A DNA stretch of 33,309 nt from a virus, in the IMG/VR virus record IMGVR_UViG_3300021976_000049, positions 1 through 33,309 of that record. The stretch is one strand, 5' to 3'. The notes under the pieces were generated by a model. The model was not told the DNA's origin. It did no database searches and saw only the letters and a program-made list of their open reading frames with translations. The translations under genes and the position numbers were made by a program. Positions 7,407 to 15,553 of this stretch are shown piece after piece. The first letter of the stretch is position 1. Each line of letters begins with the position of its first letter.

Positions 7407-9578
7407 GTGCCGACGATCACCAACCTCACCAGCGGTGCCGGGTCGGCGGCTACTTCGTTCGCCACCGCATCGGTTGCGCCTACCAGCAACCGACTGATCC
7501 TGGTTGCCGTCCACGCCTACATCTCCACAGGCTCGGTCCAGCCGGCCACCCCGACCGTCACGGGGAACGGCATCACCTACGCCTTGGTGCAGGCACAGGA
7601 CGTCGACACGTCTGGTGTTGACCGTGCCACTGAGTGGGTGTTCCGCGGTCTAGCCGCAAGCCCGACCAGCGGTGCGGTCACCATCTCGTTCGGCGCGGTC
7701 ACGATGACCCGCTGCGCGTGGTCGGTGGACCAATCCGACTCGGACATCGACCTGTCCAGCACGAACGGTGCGGGAGCGATTGCTCAGAAGGTCGGCGCGA
7801 CGAGCGCCGGCGCGACGAGTCTTAGTGTCAGCTACTCACCGGCGATGCGCTCCGACAGCGCCGGGTACTCCGCTTGGGGGCATCAGGTCCAAGAAGCGAA
7901 GACCCCGCGTACTTCGTGGACCGAGTTGTCGGATGTCACGTCCGTCACCTTGGCGAACATGGAGACGCAGTTCTTCTCCGGCACCGACACGGCTGCATCT
8001 GCTTCATGGACTACCAGTTCACGTGCCGGCGGCATCGCGATCGAGATCAAGAAGGCCGCACCGTTCGTCTGGGTCGGTGGCTACGGCCTCCAAGGTGGCA
8101 CCACTGCACTGACGATGGTCCCTCCGTCGGGCACATCGGTGGGCGACCTGGAGATCCTGTGGGTCGCGAACAAGAACTCCTCAGTGGACCCGACCGACCC
8201 GTCTGGCGGATCGTCGGGCACCTGGGTGCGGCGGGGAAGTTTCGAGGTCGGCACAGGCGCTGACGGGGTAGGGACCGGGAAGATCCGACTCACTGTCTGG
8301 TCGCGGATCCTGATCGCCGCCAACTCGAACACGTCCATCACGATCACCGCCGCGAACCGGTCCCTCGGTGGCGGTCAGGTCTACCACCTCACTGGTGCCG
8401 GGACCTGGGCTACGCCGACTGTCGAGTTCGGGTCGGACACCGACTCGTCCACGACAACATTCGCCGCAGTGATGGCATCGGACCTCGGCGCGCTGGTAGA
8501 CGACTACACCTTGTCGATCGGTGCGTTCACCGCGAACACGACCCTCAACGGCCGGACGCTGACGGTCCCGAACTGGAGTCACAGCAGACTCGACGGGATC
8601 GACTCCGGCGGCGGTGCCACCGGCAACCAGATCTTCGTCTGGACCGATCAACGGGTAGGCATGATCGGCTCCCAGTCGGGTGCTGCGACCACGGGCGCGA
8701 CCTCAGGTGTCGGCACCACGGGCGGTGCGGTCAATATCCGCATCGGCCTCTCGAGTGGCGTCACTGGCACTATCGCCGCCACGCAGGCTGGAGACGCCGC
8801 TGCGGCATCTGGGCAACTTGGCTATGCGGGCACCATTGCGAGCGCCCAGGCCAACCAGACTGCGTCCGCGTCCGGAACAGTAATCAACCCTGTCACGGGA
8901 ACGGTTGCAGCAGCTCAGGCCAGCGACACCGCCGCTGCAACCGGGAAGCTCGGCTATACCGGCACGGTCGCTGCAAGTCAAGCGAACCAGACAGGTGCGC
9001 TTACCGGGCAGCTCGGATACACGGGGTCTATCACCGCCAGCCAGACCAGCCAGACTGCGGCGGTCGTAGGCCAGCTTGGCTACTCGGGCACCGCGGTCCC
9101 GACCCAGGCGAACCAAACTGCGGCCATCGTCGGGACCTACGCCTCACCGGGCGCGTTCACCGGCACGATCGCCGCGACCCAAGCCAACCAGGCCGCGAGC
9201 GCGTCGGGGAAGCTCGGATACAGCGGAACCGTCACAGCCACGCAAGCTGGGAATACTGCGGCTCTCACCGGCGCGGTCATCAGCCCGATCACCGGAACCA
9301 TCACCACCGCCCAGGCGAACAACGCGGCGGCCATCACCGGGAAGCTCGGTTACGCCGGGTCGATCGCGGTAAGCCAGGGATCTAATACCGCAGCCATTCA
9401 GGGCACGGTCTTCATCCCTATCGTGGGCGTCATTGCCGCCACTCAGGGCAACCAGACCGCGAGCATCACCGGATCTACCCTGGGGGCCACGGTGATCAGG
9501 CCGGCCACAGGAACCACCTCACGCCCCGGCAGTGGCCGGACCGTCAGACCCTTCACCGGCGTCACGCCGCGACCGTAG
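7407..9578 (+). CDS. Large repeat-containing structural protein, possible head/neck fibre (723 aa)
   Basis: The protein has three parts. Residues ~1-215 and ~216-450 look like two beta-sandwich domains of related design, each with Gly/Ser/Thr-rich strands and a motif such as NGITYALVQAQD or TSVGDLEILWVANKNS. Residues ~454-696 contain 11 imperfect repeats of 20-25 residues. The C-terminal ~25 residues are Arg/Pro/Thr-rich. The GTG start at 7407 has AGGGGTGA just upstream. No enzymatic motif is visible. The gene sits between the head-tail adaptor and stopper genes, so a virion-surface fibre, collar or host-binding role is plausible but inferred. Similar beta-repeat proteins are also found as phage tail or fibre components. 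Confidence 0.8.
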   Translation: MPTITNLTSGAGSAATSFATASVAPTSNRLILVAVHAYISTGSVQPATPTVTGNGITYALVQAQDVDTSGVDRATEWVFRGLAASPTSGAVTISFGAVTMTRCAWSVDQSDSDIDLSSTNGAGAIAQKVGATSAGATSLSVSYSPAMRSDSAGYSAWGHQVQEAKTPRTSWTELSDVTSVTLANMETQFFSGTDTAASASWTTSSRAGGIAIEIKKAAPFVWVGGYGLQGGTTALTMVPPSGTSVGDLEILWVANKNSSVDPTDPSGGSSGTWVRRGSFEVGTGADGVGTGKIRLTVWSRILIAANSNTSITITAANRSLGGGQVYHLTGAGTWATPTVEFGSDTDSSTTTFAAVMASDLGALVDDYTLSIGAFTANTTLNGRTLTVPNWSHSRLDGIDSGGGATGNQIFVWTDQRVGMIGSQSGAATTGATSGVGTTGGAVNIRIGLSSGVTGTIAATQAGDAAAASGQLGYAGTIASAQANQTASASGTVINPVTGTVAAAQASDTAAATGKLGYTGTVAASQANQTGALTGQLGYTGSITASQTSQTAAVVGQLGYSGTAVPTQANQTAAIVGTYASPGAFTGTIAATQANQAASASGKLGYSGTVTATQAGNTAALTGAVISPITGTITTAQANNAAAITGKLGYAGSIAVSQGSNTAAIQGTVFIPIVGVIAATQGNQTASITGSTLGATVIRPATGTTSRPGSGRTVRPFTGVTPRP
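8766..9494 (+). repeat. Eleven imperfect ~22-residue coding repeats
   Basis: Each unit follows the pattern G-T-[IV]-x-A-[TS]-Q-A-x-[QD]-T-A-A-x-x-G, then either [KQ]-L-G-Y or a longer linker such as VINPVT. The N-Q and hydrophobic positions are most constant. The DNA copies differ at many codons, so these are old, selected protein repeats and not a recent tandem expansion. Confidence 0.85.
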
Positions 9579-9588
9579 GAGAATCAGC

Positions 9589-9981
9589 ATGACGCTCGGA
9601 TACGCCACCACCCTGCGGAACGCGCAGCTGGATCAGGTCACCACCGCTGTCGGCACATCTGGCAAGCTCCGCATCTACGACGGATCTCGCCCCGCCACGG
9701 GCGGCAGCGTCACGACCCTGCTCGCCGAACTACCCTGCAGCGCGACCTTCGCGCCCGCCGCTTCGGGTGGAGTGCTGACGGTGAACGCGGTCACCACCGA
9801 CGCGTCCGCTGATGCCACCGGTACCGCGACCTGGTTCCGTGTCGTCACCTCGGCTAACGCATTCGTCATGGACGGCAGCGTCGGCACGTCAGGCGCGGAC
9901 TGCAACCTGAACAGCACCAGCCTCACCGCAGGTGGCTCGGTGGCTGTGTCCTCGTTCACCATCACCGCGGGCAACGCGTAG
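9589..9981 (+). CDS. Conserved phage beta-rich protein of unknown function (130 aa)
   Basis: The product belongs to a recognisable but unnamed phage protein type. It opens with ATTLRNAQLDQVTTAV, then KLRIYDGSRPATG, a TTLLAEL strand, TDASADATGTATWFRV and a closing GTSGADCNLNSTSLTAGG. Related proteins occur in many tailed phages near head or tail structural genes, which supports a virion role, but no activity is known to me. The ATG at 9589 has AGGAGA at 9577-9582. It follows the repeat protein by 10 nt, so the two may work together. Confidence 0.78.
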   Translation: MTLGYATTLRNAQLDQVTTAVGTSGKLRIYDGSRPATGGSVTTLLAELPCSATFAPAASGGVLTVNAVTTDASADATGTATWFRVVTSANAFVMDGSVGTSGADCNLNSTSLTAGGSVAVSSFTITAGNA

Positions 9982-9984
9982 CCC

Positions 9985-10314
9985 ATGAGGTTCCGCGACA
10001 CGGTCGCGGTGGTCCGAGCCGCCAGTGTCGCGTCACCCGATGGCGGGGACGCGATCCCCGACTGGATCAACGTCACCGTCACCAGCTACCCCGGAGACCT
10101 GCAGCCCCTGTCGTCCACAGAAGACGTGGTGCTGCAGGAACGGACAGACTCCACCCACCGGGTGTTCCTGCCCGCTGAAGCGGACGTGAAGGCCATCGAC
10201 AGGCTGCGCCACCTCGGTCTGGACTACGAGGTCGACGGCCAGCCTGAAGTGTGGCGCAAGCGCGGGCGCCCCTCACATCAGGAAGTCCTGTGCTTTCGGA
10301 TCGTAGGTGGGTGA
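9985..10314 (+). CDS. Head-tail stopper / head closure protein (109 aa)
   Basis: This short beta-barrel-type protein opens MRFRDTVAVVRAA and has a central HRVFLPAEADV and a later YEVDGQPEVWRKRGR. That pattern matches the head closure (SPP1 gp16 / HK97 gp7-like) proteins that seal the connector after packaging. Gene order (adaptor before, tail terminator after) supports this. The ATG at 9985 comes 3 nt after the previous stop. Confidence 0.75.
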   Translation: MRFRDTVAVVRAASVASPDGGDAIPDWINVTVTSYPGDLQPLSSTEDVVLQERTDSTHRVFLPAEADVKAIDRLRHLGLDYEVDGQPEVWRKRGRPSHQEVLCFRIVGG

Positions 10315-10315
10315 G

Positions 10316-10735
10316 ATGCCAACACCGATCCTCCCTGATCCGGTGGTCGTTGCCCGGACAGCGCTTCTTGGACAGTCGACCCTGACCACGGTCATCAGTC
10401 AGCGCATCCACCAGGCGATCCCTTCCGACCCGCCGCCCACCTACCCGCTGCTCGTGGTGTCCCTCGTGGATGACGACGAGGAACGCCCCGAAGCGATGGT
10501 CGCCCGGGTGCAGGTGGACGTGTGGGGCAAAGGCAAGTCGGTCGTCGACCTGAACGAATGCCGATCCCTCGCGAACGTCGTCCGCTCCGTGGCCCGCGAC
10601 ATGAAGGGCGACTGGTCAGGGGCATGGGGGTCAGCCTCCATCACCCTCGCCGCACCTGGACAGATCATCCCAAACCCAGACGAGACATCCGGGCGTGCCC
10701 GGTTCGTCGTCGACATCGAGATCCACATCCAGTGA
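10316..10735 (+). CDS. Tail terminator-like protein (139 aa)
   Basis: Features are a helix near the start (VVARTALLGQSTLTTVISQRI), a PTYPLLVVSLVDD strand, the MVARVQVDVWG segment typical of tail terminator/DUF3168-like proteins, and a final FVVDIEIHI strand. Such proteins form the hexameric ring that caps the tail tube. I choose the ATG at 10316, with AGGTGG at 10305-10310, over the in-frame GTG at 10307. It lies next to the stopper gene, as expected. Confidence 0.72.
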   Translation: MPTPILPDPVVVARTALLGQSTLTTVISQRIHQAIPSDPPPTYPLLVVSLVDDDEERPEAMVARVQVDVWGKGKSVVDLNECRSLANVVRSVARDMKGDWSGAWGSASITLAAPGQIIPNPDETSGRARFVVDIEIHIQ

Positions 10736-10746
10736 AGGAGCCCATC

Positions 10747-11013
10747 GTGGCTGACAGCAACAAGCCTGACACGGTCGCCGAGGCGACCTCACCGATCACC
10801 GCCGAACTGTCCGACTTCATCGCGCGTCAGCGTGAGGAGTACGGCAAGTACGTCGCCAACCAGCAGATCTTCGCCGGCAACGCCCTCGCCTACAACGCGG
10901 GCGATGCGATCCCGATCGAGAACTGCGAACGCCTCCAGTACGTCGAGCACGGCCTCGCTGTGAAGGTCGGCTCGAAGGAGCACAAGGAACTGCTCGAGTC
11001 CCTGGGTCGCTGA
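10747..11013 (+). CDS. Small conserved neck/tail-region protein (88 aa)
   Basis: A helical, charged protein with no recognised domain. Notable stretches are ELSDFIARQREEYGKYVA, NALAYNAGDAIPIENCERL and a C-terminal KEHKELLESLGR. The GTG at 10747 has a good AAGGAG ribosome binding site at 10735-10740. It ends in a TGATG overlap with the HK97 gp10-like gene, so it is likely part of the neck or tail completion set. Function unknown. Confidence 0.7.
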   Translation: MADSNKPDTVAEATSPITAELSDFIARQREEYGKYVANQQIFAGNALAYNAGDAIPIENCERLQYVEHGLAVKVGSKEHKELLESLGR

Positions 11014-11378
11014 TGCGCATCGGCCAGTTCCGCCCCGAGGTGCTGGCCGCGATCTCGCAAGCCCCCTCGGTGAAGAAGCAGGTCCGCCAGGTCGCGAACG
11101 AGATCCGCAAGGAAGCCCGCAGGCGCGCCACGAAGCAGACCGGTGCGCTACGGCGAGGCATCCAGACGGAGAACGTCTACGACTCCAAGACCGGCCTCGT
11201 CGAGTACCACGTCGGGTGGTCGAAGAAGACCGCCTGGTATGGCCTGCTTGTCGAGCTCGGCACCGAAGACACTCCCGCTCGACCTCACCTCCGCCCCGCG
11301 GGCGACAAGGTCAATCAGGCCCGGAGTGCACCCGCCGCGCCCACTCACGAATTCGGTAGTCGCGGCGAATTCGCCTGA
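11013..11378 (+). CDS. HK97 gp10-like tail completion/neck protein (121 aa)
   Basis: The sequence ARRRATKQTGALRRGIQ, followed by EYHVGWSKKTAWYGLLVELGTEDTPARPHLRPA (given here only as a region, residues ~65-97), is the hallmark of the HK97 gp10-like family. In that family a basic helix and TGxLR motif precede a Y...E.GT....P.LRPA segment. These proteins help complete the tail joining region. It starts in the TGATG overlap with the upstream gene. A 72-nt non-coding gap with a small hairpin separates it from the major tail protein. Confidence 0.85.
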   Translation: MRIGQFRPEVLAAISQAPSVKKQVRQVANEIRKEARRRATKQTGALRRGIQTENVYDSKTGLVEYHVGWSKKTAWYGLLVELGTEDTPARPHLRPAGDKVNQARSAPAAPTHEFGSRGEFA

Positions 11379-11400
11379 CCTCCGAGAACACCCTCACACC

Positions 11401-11415
11401 GCCGCTCCTAGCGGC
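11401..11415 (+). promoter_or_regulatory. Short hairpin upstream of major tail gene
   Basis: GCCGCT and AGCGGC flank CCT in the 72-nt gap before the major tail gene. There is no U-run, so it is not a clear terminator. It may shape the 5' end of the highly expressed tail message. Confidence 0.4.
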
Positions 11416-11450
11416 TCTCCCACCAACGACGCCCTTAGGAGGGCCGTACC

Positions 11451-12044
11451 GTGCCAGGTGCAACCGCAGTTCCCACCCTGCTCACCGATCCGGGCTACCT
11501 GTACGCAGCCCCGCTGCTGTCGACCGCCCCGACCAACACCGTCGCCGGGTCGATCTTCACCGACGCGTGGCCGGCCGCGTGGATCTCCCTCGGTGCCACG
11601 AAGGAAGGCTCGACGTTCTCGTACTCCACGAGCGTGGAGGCGATGTCGGTCGCTGAGTTCTTCGACCCGATCAAGTACGCCACGACCGAGCGCGCCGGGT
11701 CGATGGCGTTCGCGTTGGCGAACGTGACGCTGCACAACATGAAGCGCGCCTTCAACGGTGGCATGGGTGCGATCACCGCCACCTCTGGAACTCTCGCGAC
11801 GACCCTCGGTACGTTCGAGCCGGTCGCGCCGGGGTCGGAGGTGCGGATCATGCTGGGGTGGGAGTCGCTCGACAACACCACCCGGATCGTGATGCGCCAG
11901 TCCATCCAGGGCGGCGAGGTGTCGCTGGAGTTCCAGAAGGCCCCGGCGTTCGCGGGCATCCCGTGCACCTTCAACTTCGAGGTGCCCGCCGCGCTCGCGG
12001 TGTTCTCGGTCTACTCCGCCGGCGTCCCGCGCTTCGGGGCCTGA
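11451..12044 (+). CDS. Major tail tube protein (197 aa)
   Basis: This is the repeating subunit of the tail tube. Phrases such as WISLGATKEGSTFSYSTSVE, followed by EFFDPIKYATTERAGSMAFALANVTLHNM (residues ~65-95, described as a region), are characteristic of actinophage tail tube proteins, as is the MRQSIQGGEVSLEFQKAP segment near the end. The GTG at 11451 has a very strong AGGAGGG ribosome binding site at 11437-11443, fitting high expression. The chaperone genes follow after 1 nt. Confidence 0.9.
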   Translation: MPGATAVPTLLTDPGYLYAAPLLSTAPTNTVAGSIFTDAWPAAWISLGATKEGSTFSYSTSVEAMSVAEFFDPIKYATTERAGSMAFALANVTLHNMKRAFNGGMGAITATSGTLATTLGTFEPVAPGSEVRIMLGWESLDNTTRIVMRQSIQGGEVSLEFQKAPAFAGIPCTFNFEVPAALAVFSVYSAGVPRFGA

Positions 12045-12045
12045 C

Positions 12046-12510
12046 ATGCCGCTCGAGATCGTGCAGGAGCTACCTCCGGAGCCGGAGGTCGAGCAGGTCA
12101 CGTTCATGGGCGACGAGTTCGCGGTCGCGACGAAGATCGGTCTCATGCCGCTGATGCGGTTCGCGAAGATCGCGAAGGCCGGTGTCGACTCGTCCGACGA
12201 GGACGGCCTGGCGGCGATGTACGACCTGCTACAGCAGTGCATCGCCGACGACGCATGGCCACGGTTCGAGGCTCACGCCGACAAGACGCGGGCCGACGAC
12301 AAGGAACTGATGCAGGTCATCAAGGACGTGATGGCGATCCTGTCCGAGCGCCCTACTTCGCGGCCTTCCGACTCCTCGGTTGGGCCGCAGCAAACCGCGC
12401 CTATCTCCGTGGACGATTCATCCTCGCTCGAGGTGGTGCGCCGCTTGAACTCCGGTCCTCACCCGCGGCCGGATCTGGCGATGGCGGTCTTGCGTCAGTC
12501 GGCGGGCTGA
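12046..12510 (+). CDS. Tail assembly chaperone, upstream frame (154 aa)
   Basis: This G-type chaperone binds the tape measure protein during tail assembly. The N-terminal part (MPLEIVQELPPEPEVEQVTF) leads to a helical middle, and the end contains the ERPTSRPSDSSVGP and RPDLAMAVLRQ segments seen in many actinophage chaperones. It is followed, overlapping in the -1 frame, by a second reading frame with good coding character that lacks its own start. This is the classic arrangement for a frameshifted G/GT pair. Confidence 0.85.
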   Translation: MPLEIVQELPPEPEVEQVTFMGDEFAVATKIGLMPLMRFAKIAKAGVDSSDEDGLAAMYDLLQQCIADDAWPRFEAHADKTRADDKELMQVIKDVMAILSERPTSRPSDSSVGPQQTAPISVDDSSSLEVVRRLNSGPHPRPDLAMAVLRQSAG

Positions 12511-12710
12511 CCCTCGCTGATCTGTGTGACGTGGTCTACGCGTTGCAGGTCGACCAGAAGCAGGCCCTTGAGCTCGCCGTCATCTCTGGTGGCGGCGAGC
12601 TTTCTCCAGGTGAGCTCGTCGACGAGTTCGACGAGTGGCTCAACTCCGAACCTGAAGTGGTCGACAGCGACAAGGCCCAACTACTGACGGCATTGGGGGT
12701 AGGACCGTGA
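12046..12710 (+). CDS. Tail assembly chaperone, -1 frameshift product (~221 aa)
   Basis: After the first chaperone stop (12510), the -1 frame continues with a plausible protein, LADLCDVVYALQVDQKQ...ELSPGELVDEFDEWL, to a stop at 12710 overlapping the tape measure start. The -1 frame is open from about 12237. No credible start codon with a ribosome binding site precedes it, so it is probably made by -1 frameshifting from 12046. I do not see a textbook XXXYYYZ slippery heptamer. One possibility is slippage on GGC just before the UGA at 12508-12510, but the site is not determined. Confidence 0.65.
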
Positions 12711-15553
12711 CCTCACTGCTAGACGTGTTTGTCACCGTGAAACCGGACATGGACAAGTTCGGCCCCGAGGTGAAGAAGAAGCTTGCCTTGATCGACTCGA
12801 AGGCGGACGGCGCGAAGGTCGCGGGCCGGTTCGGTGTCGGCTTCAATGGCGCGTTCGGTGGGATCGTCAAGCATTCGGCCGGCCTGTTCGTTGGTGCGTT
12901 CGCCGCGATCAAGGGTGCCCAGTTCCTCGGCGGGTTCATCAACGACGCCCGCGAGTCTGCGAAGGTCGCCCGCATCTCCGCGCAGGTGATCAAGTCCACC
13001 GGTGGGGTGGCGGGGATCACTGCCGCGCAGATCGGTGACCTCGCTACGGCGATCAGCAACAAGACCGGCGCCGACGACGAAGCGATCCAGTCCGGTGAGA
13101 ACCTGCTGGCGACGTTCACCAATGTCAGGAACGGTGTCGGCAAAGGCAACGACATCTTCAACCAGGCGACCCAGTCGGCGGTTGACCTTGCTGCGGCCAT
13201 GAACAACGGCGTCGTGGACGCGAATGGTCTGAAGTCCGCGAACATCCAATTGGGCAAGGCGTTGAACGACCCAGTGAAGGGCGTCACTGCCCTGTCGAAG
13301 GTGGGCGTGTCGTTCACTGCTCAGCAGAAGGAGCAGATCAAGTCCCTCGTCAAGTCCGGTGACGTGCTCGGTGCGCAGAAGATCATCCTGGGCGAGGTGG
13401 GCAAGGAGTTCGGCGGGGCCGCGGCTGCGGCTGCGGATCCGCTGACTCGGCTGCAGACGATCACCGGGAACCTTGCGGAGAAGGTCGGCGGGTTCCTGCT
13501 GCCCACTGTCGACAAGTTCGCGAACTTCATGGGCGACACTCTCATCCCGAAGGCCGCGGCGTTCTCGGATGTGTTCGCCGCGAAGGTGACCCCGAAACTG
13601 CAGGAGTTCGGCGGGTTCATCAACGCCGAAGTACTGCCACGCCTGAAGGATTTCGGCGGGTTCCTGAAGGACGAGGTTGTCCCGAGGGTCCTTGAGTTCG
13701 GCAACTTTCTCACAACGAAGGTTGTCCCTGCGGTTGCCGGGTTCTCGACGAACCTGGCGACGAGCCTCGCCCCTGCCGTGAGGGATGTGTTCGGGTTCTT
13801 CAAGACCGAGGTGATCCCACGGTTGAAGGATTTCGGTGCGTTCCTCGGTAACGACGTGTTGCCGAAGGTCGGCGAGCTCGCGACGTCACTGTCGAAGAAC
13901 AAGGATTTTCTGATCCCGTTCGCTGCCACGATCGTCACGATCATCGCGGCTTTGAAGGCGTGGGCGATCGTGCAGGCGGTCCTGAATGTGGTGCTCTCCG
14001 CGAACCCGCTCGGCCTAATCATCATCGCGATTGCCGCCTTGGTGGCGGGTGTCATCTGGGCGTTCAAGAATGTCGGCTGGTTCCATGACGCGCTGGTGGG
14101 TGCGTTCCAGGGGATCCAGGCTGCGGCGCAGTTCTTCGCCCCGCTGGTGAAGGCCGCGATCGACGTCGTGATTGGCGTCTTCTCGCTGTGGTGGAACTAC
14201 TACGCGAAGCCGATCCTGAAAGGTTTCTGGGAGGCGCTGAAGTTCGCGTGGGGTTACGCGCAGACGTTCGGCGGGGTCGTGGTCGCGGCGTTCAATGCGA
14301 TCAGGGGTCCGGCGCAGGCCGCGATCTCGTTCGTGGTGTCGCGCTTCCTCGACTTCGTTCAGACCATCCTCGACGGTGCGGCGAAGGCGTTCGGTTGGGT
14401 GCCTGGTCTGGGTCCGAAACTGAAGACGGCTGCGGGTGAGTTCAGCAAGTTCCGCGACAACGTCAACGCGAAGCTCAGCGGGATCACCGACCAGACTGTC
14501 ACTGTCACGGCCGACCTGAAGTCGTACGGTTCCCCGGAGCTCTTGGCTGCCGCGCATGGCCGTGCCGGTGGTGGCCCCGGTGGCCCGATCGATGGCCCCG
14601 GTACCACCACCTCGGACACGGCAGGTCTCTACGCCCTGTCCCGCAAGGAGTGGGTGATCAAGGCCAAGTCGTCGATGCAGTACGGCGACTACGCGATGCG
14701 GTCCGTCAACGACGGAACAGCAACGATCATCCCGAACGGCGGGTTCGCCAAGGGCGGCCGGCCAGGGCTCGACGTCGATGCGGGCCTCCCGTCGAACACG
14801 GGAGTTGTCGCTAACGCGTTCGCCTCCAGCATCAAGAACATCGGCAACACGATGGCCAAGTCGCTGGCGAAGAACCTCATCGCGGCCGGTATCAACCCGT
14901 CGCTGAACGGGGTGCTGTCGTTCGTGAAGTCGCAGGTCGGCAAGCCCTACGTGTGGGGCGGCGTCGGCCCTGGCGGGTATGACTGTTCGGGTCTGGTGAG
15001 TGCCGCGATCAACACGGCGTTCGGGCGTAACCCGCACAGACGGTTGGGTGCTACGGGTTCGATGCCGTGGTCCTCGTTCGCTTCCGGCCCCGGCGCGTTC
15101 GAGGTGGGCTGGTTCAACGGCAACCCGGGCCACACCGCCGCGACGGTCAATGGCGTGAACATCGAGTCCTCTGGTGGGCGCGGTGTCCACATGGGGCCCG
15201 GTGCTCGCGGTGCACGGAACTCACTATTCACCAACCGTGCCCACGTGAAGGGCTTCGCCGGTGGCGGGCCGATCGGTGACGCGCCGTACGACTCGCTCCA
15301 CAACAAGAAGCAGTTGATGAAGGAACTCGGCATCGACCTGTTCGACAACGGCGGCCGGTGGAAGTCCGGGACGCTCGCGGCGAACATGTCCGGGAAGACC
15401 GAGACCGTCGTGCCAGGCGGCGACACGATGACCGTTCGCCTGTCCGACGAGGACCGCCGTCTGCTGCGTGACGCAGGAGCCCGACCGATCACCCTCGATG
15501 GCCGCCGGCTGGATGAGCAGATGTCTCGACGAGCGATGGGCGGGGGTTTCTAG
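12707..15553 (+). CDS. Tape measure protein with NlpC/P60 peptidase domain (948 aa)
   Basis: This protein sets tail length and takes part in DNA entry. The N-terminal third is helical. Around residues 290-400 are repeats of about 18 residues with the pattern FG-x-F...V-[VIL]-P-[RK]-[LV], typical tape measure repeats. Residues ~405-570 are hydrophobic with several possible membrane segments (e.g. PLGLIIIAIAALVAGVIWAF). Residues ~735-820 are an NlpC/P60-type peptidase with Cys760 in YDCSGL and His809 in GHTAATV, likely for local cell wall cleavage during injection. The GTG start overlaps the chaperone stop (GTGA). Confidence 0.92.
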   Translation: MTSLLDVFVTVKPDMDKFGPEVKKKLALIDSKADGAKVAGRFGVGFNGAFGGIVKHSAGLFVGAFAAIKGAQFLGGFINDARESAKVARISAQVIKSTGGVAGITAAQIGDLATAISNKTGADDEAIQSGENLLATFTNVRNGVGKGNDIFNQATQSAVDLAAAMNNGVVDANGLKSANIQLGKALNDPVKGVTALSKVGVSFTAQQKEQIKSLVKSGDVLGAQKIILGEVGKEFGGAAAAAADPLTRLQTITGNLAEKVGGFLLPTVDKFANFMGDTLIPKAAAFSDVFAAKVTPKLQEFGGFINAEVLPRLKDFGGFLKDEVVPRVLEFGNFLTTKVVPAVAGFSTNLATSLAPAVRDVFGFFKTEVIPRLKDFGAFLGNDVLPKVGELATSLSKNKDFLIPFAATIVTIIAALKAWAIVQAVLNVVLSANPLGLIIIAIAALVAGVIWAFKNVGWFHDALVGAFQGIQAAAQFFAPLVKAAIDVVIGVFSLWWNYYAKPILKGFWEALKFAWGYAQTFGGVVVAAFNAIRGPAQAAISFVVSRFLDFVQTILDGAAKAFGWVPGLGPKLKTAAGEFSKFRDNVNAKLSGITDQTVTVTADLKSYGSPELLAAAHGRAGGGPGGPIDGPGTTTSDTAGLYALSRKEWVIKAKSSMQYGDYAMRSVNDGTATIIPNGGFAKGGRPGLDVDAGLPSNTGVVANAFASSIKNIGNTMAKSLAKNLIAAGINPSLNGVLSFVKSQVGKPYVWGGVGPGGYDCSGLVSAAINTAFGRNPHRRLGATGSMPWSSFASGPGAFEVGWFNGNPGHTAATVNGVNIESSGGRGVHMGPGARGARNSLFTNRAHVKGFAGGGPIGDAPYDSLHNKKQLMKELGIDLFDNGGRWKSGTLAANMSGKTETVVPGGDTMTVRLSDEDRRLLRDAGARPITLDGRRLDEQMSRRAMGGGF

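Noticed and set aside
14015-15190. Minus-strand ORF opposite the tape measure gene
   Set aside because: Arg/Gly-rich shadow with no motifs; the plus frame holds an NlpC/P60 domain.
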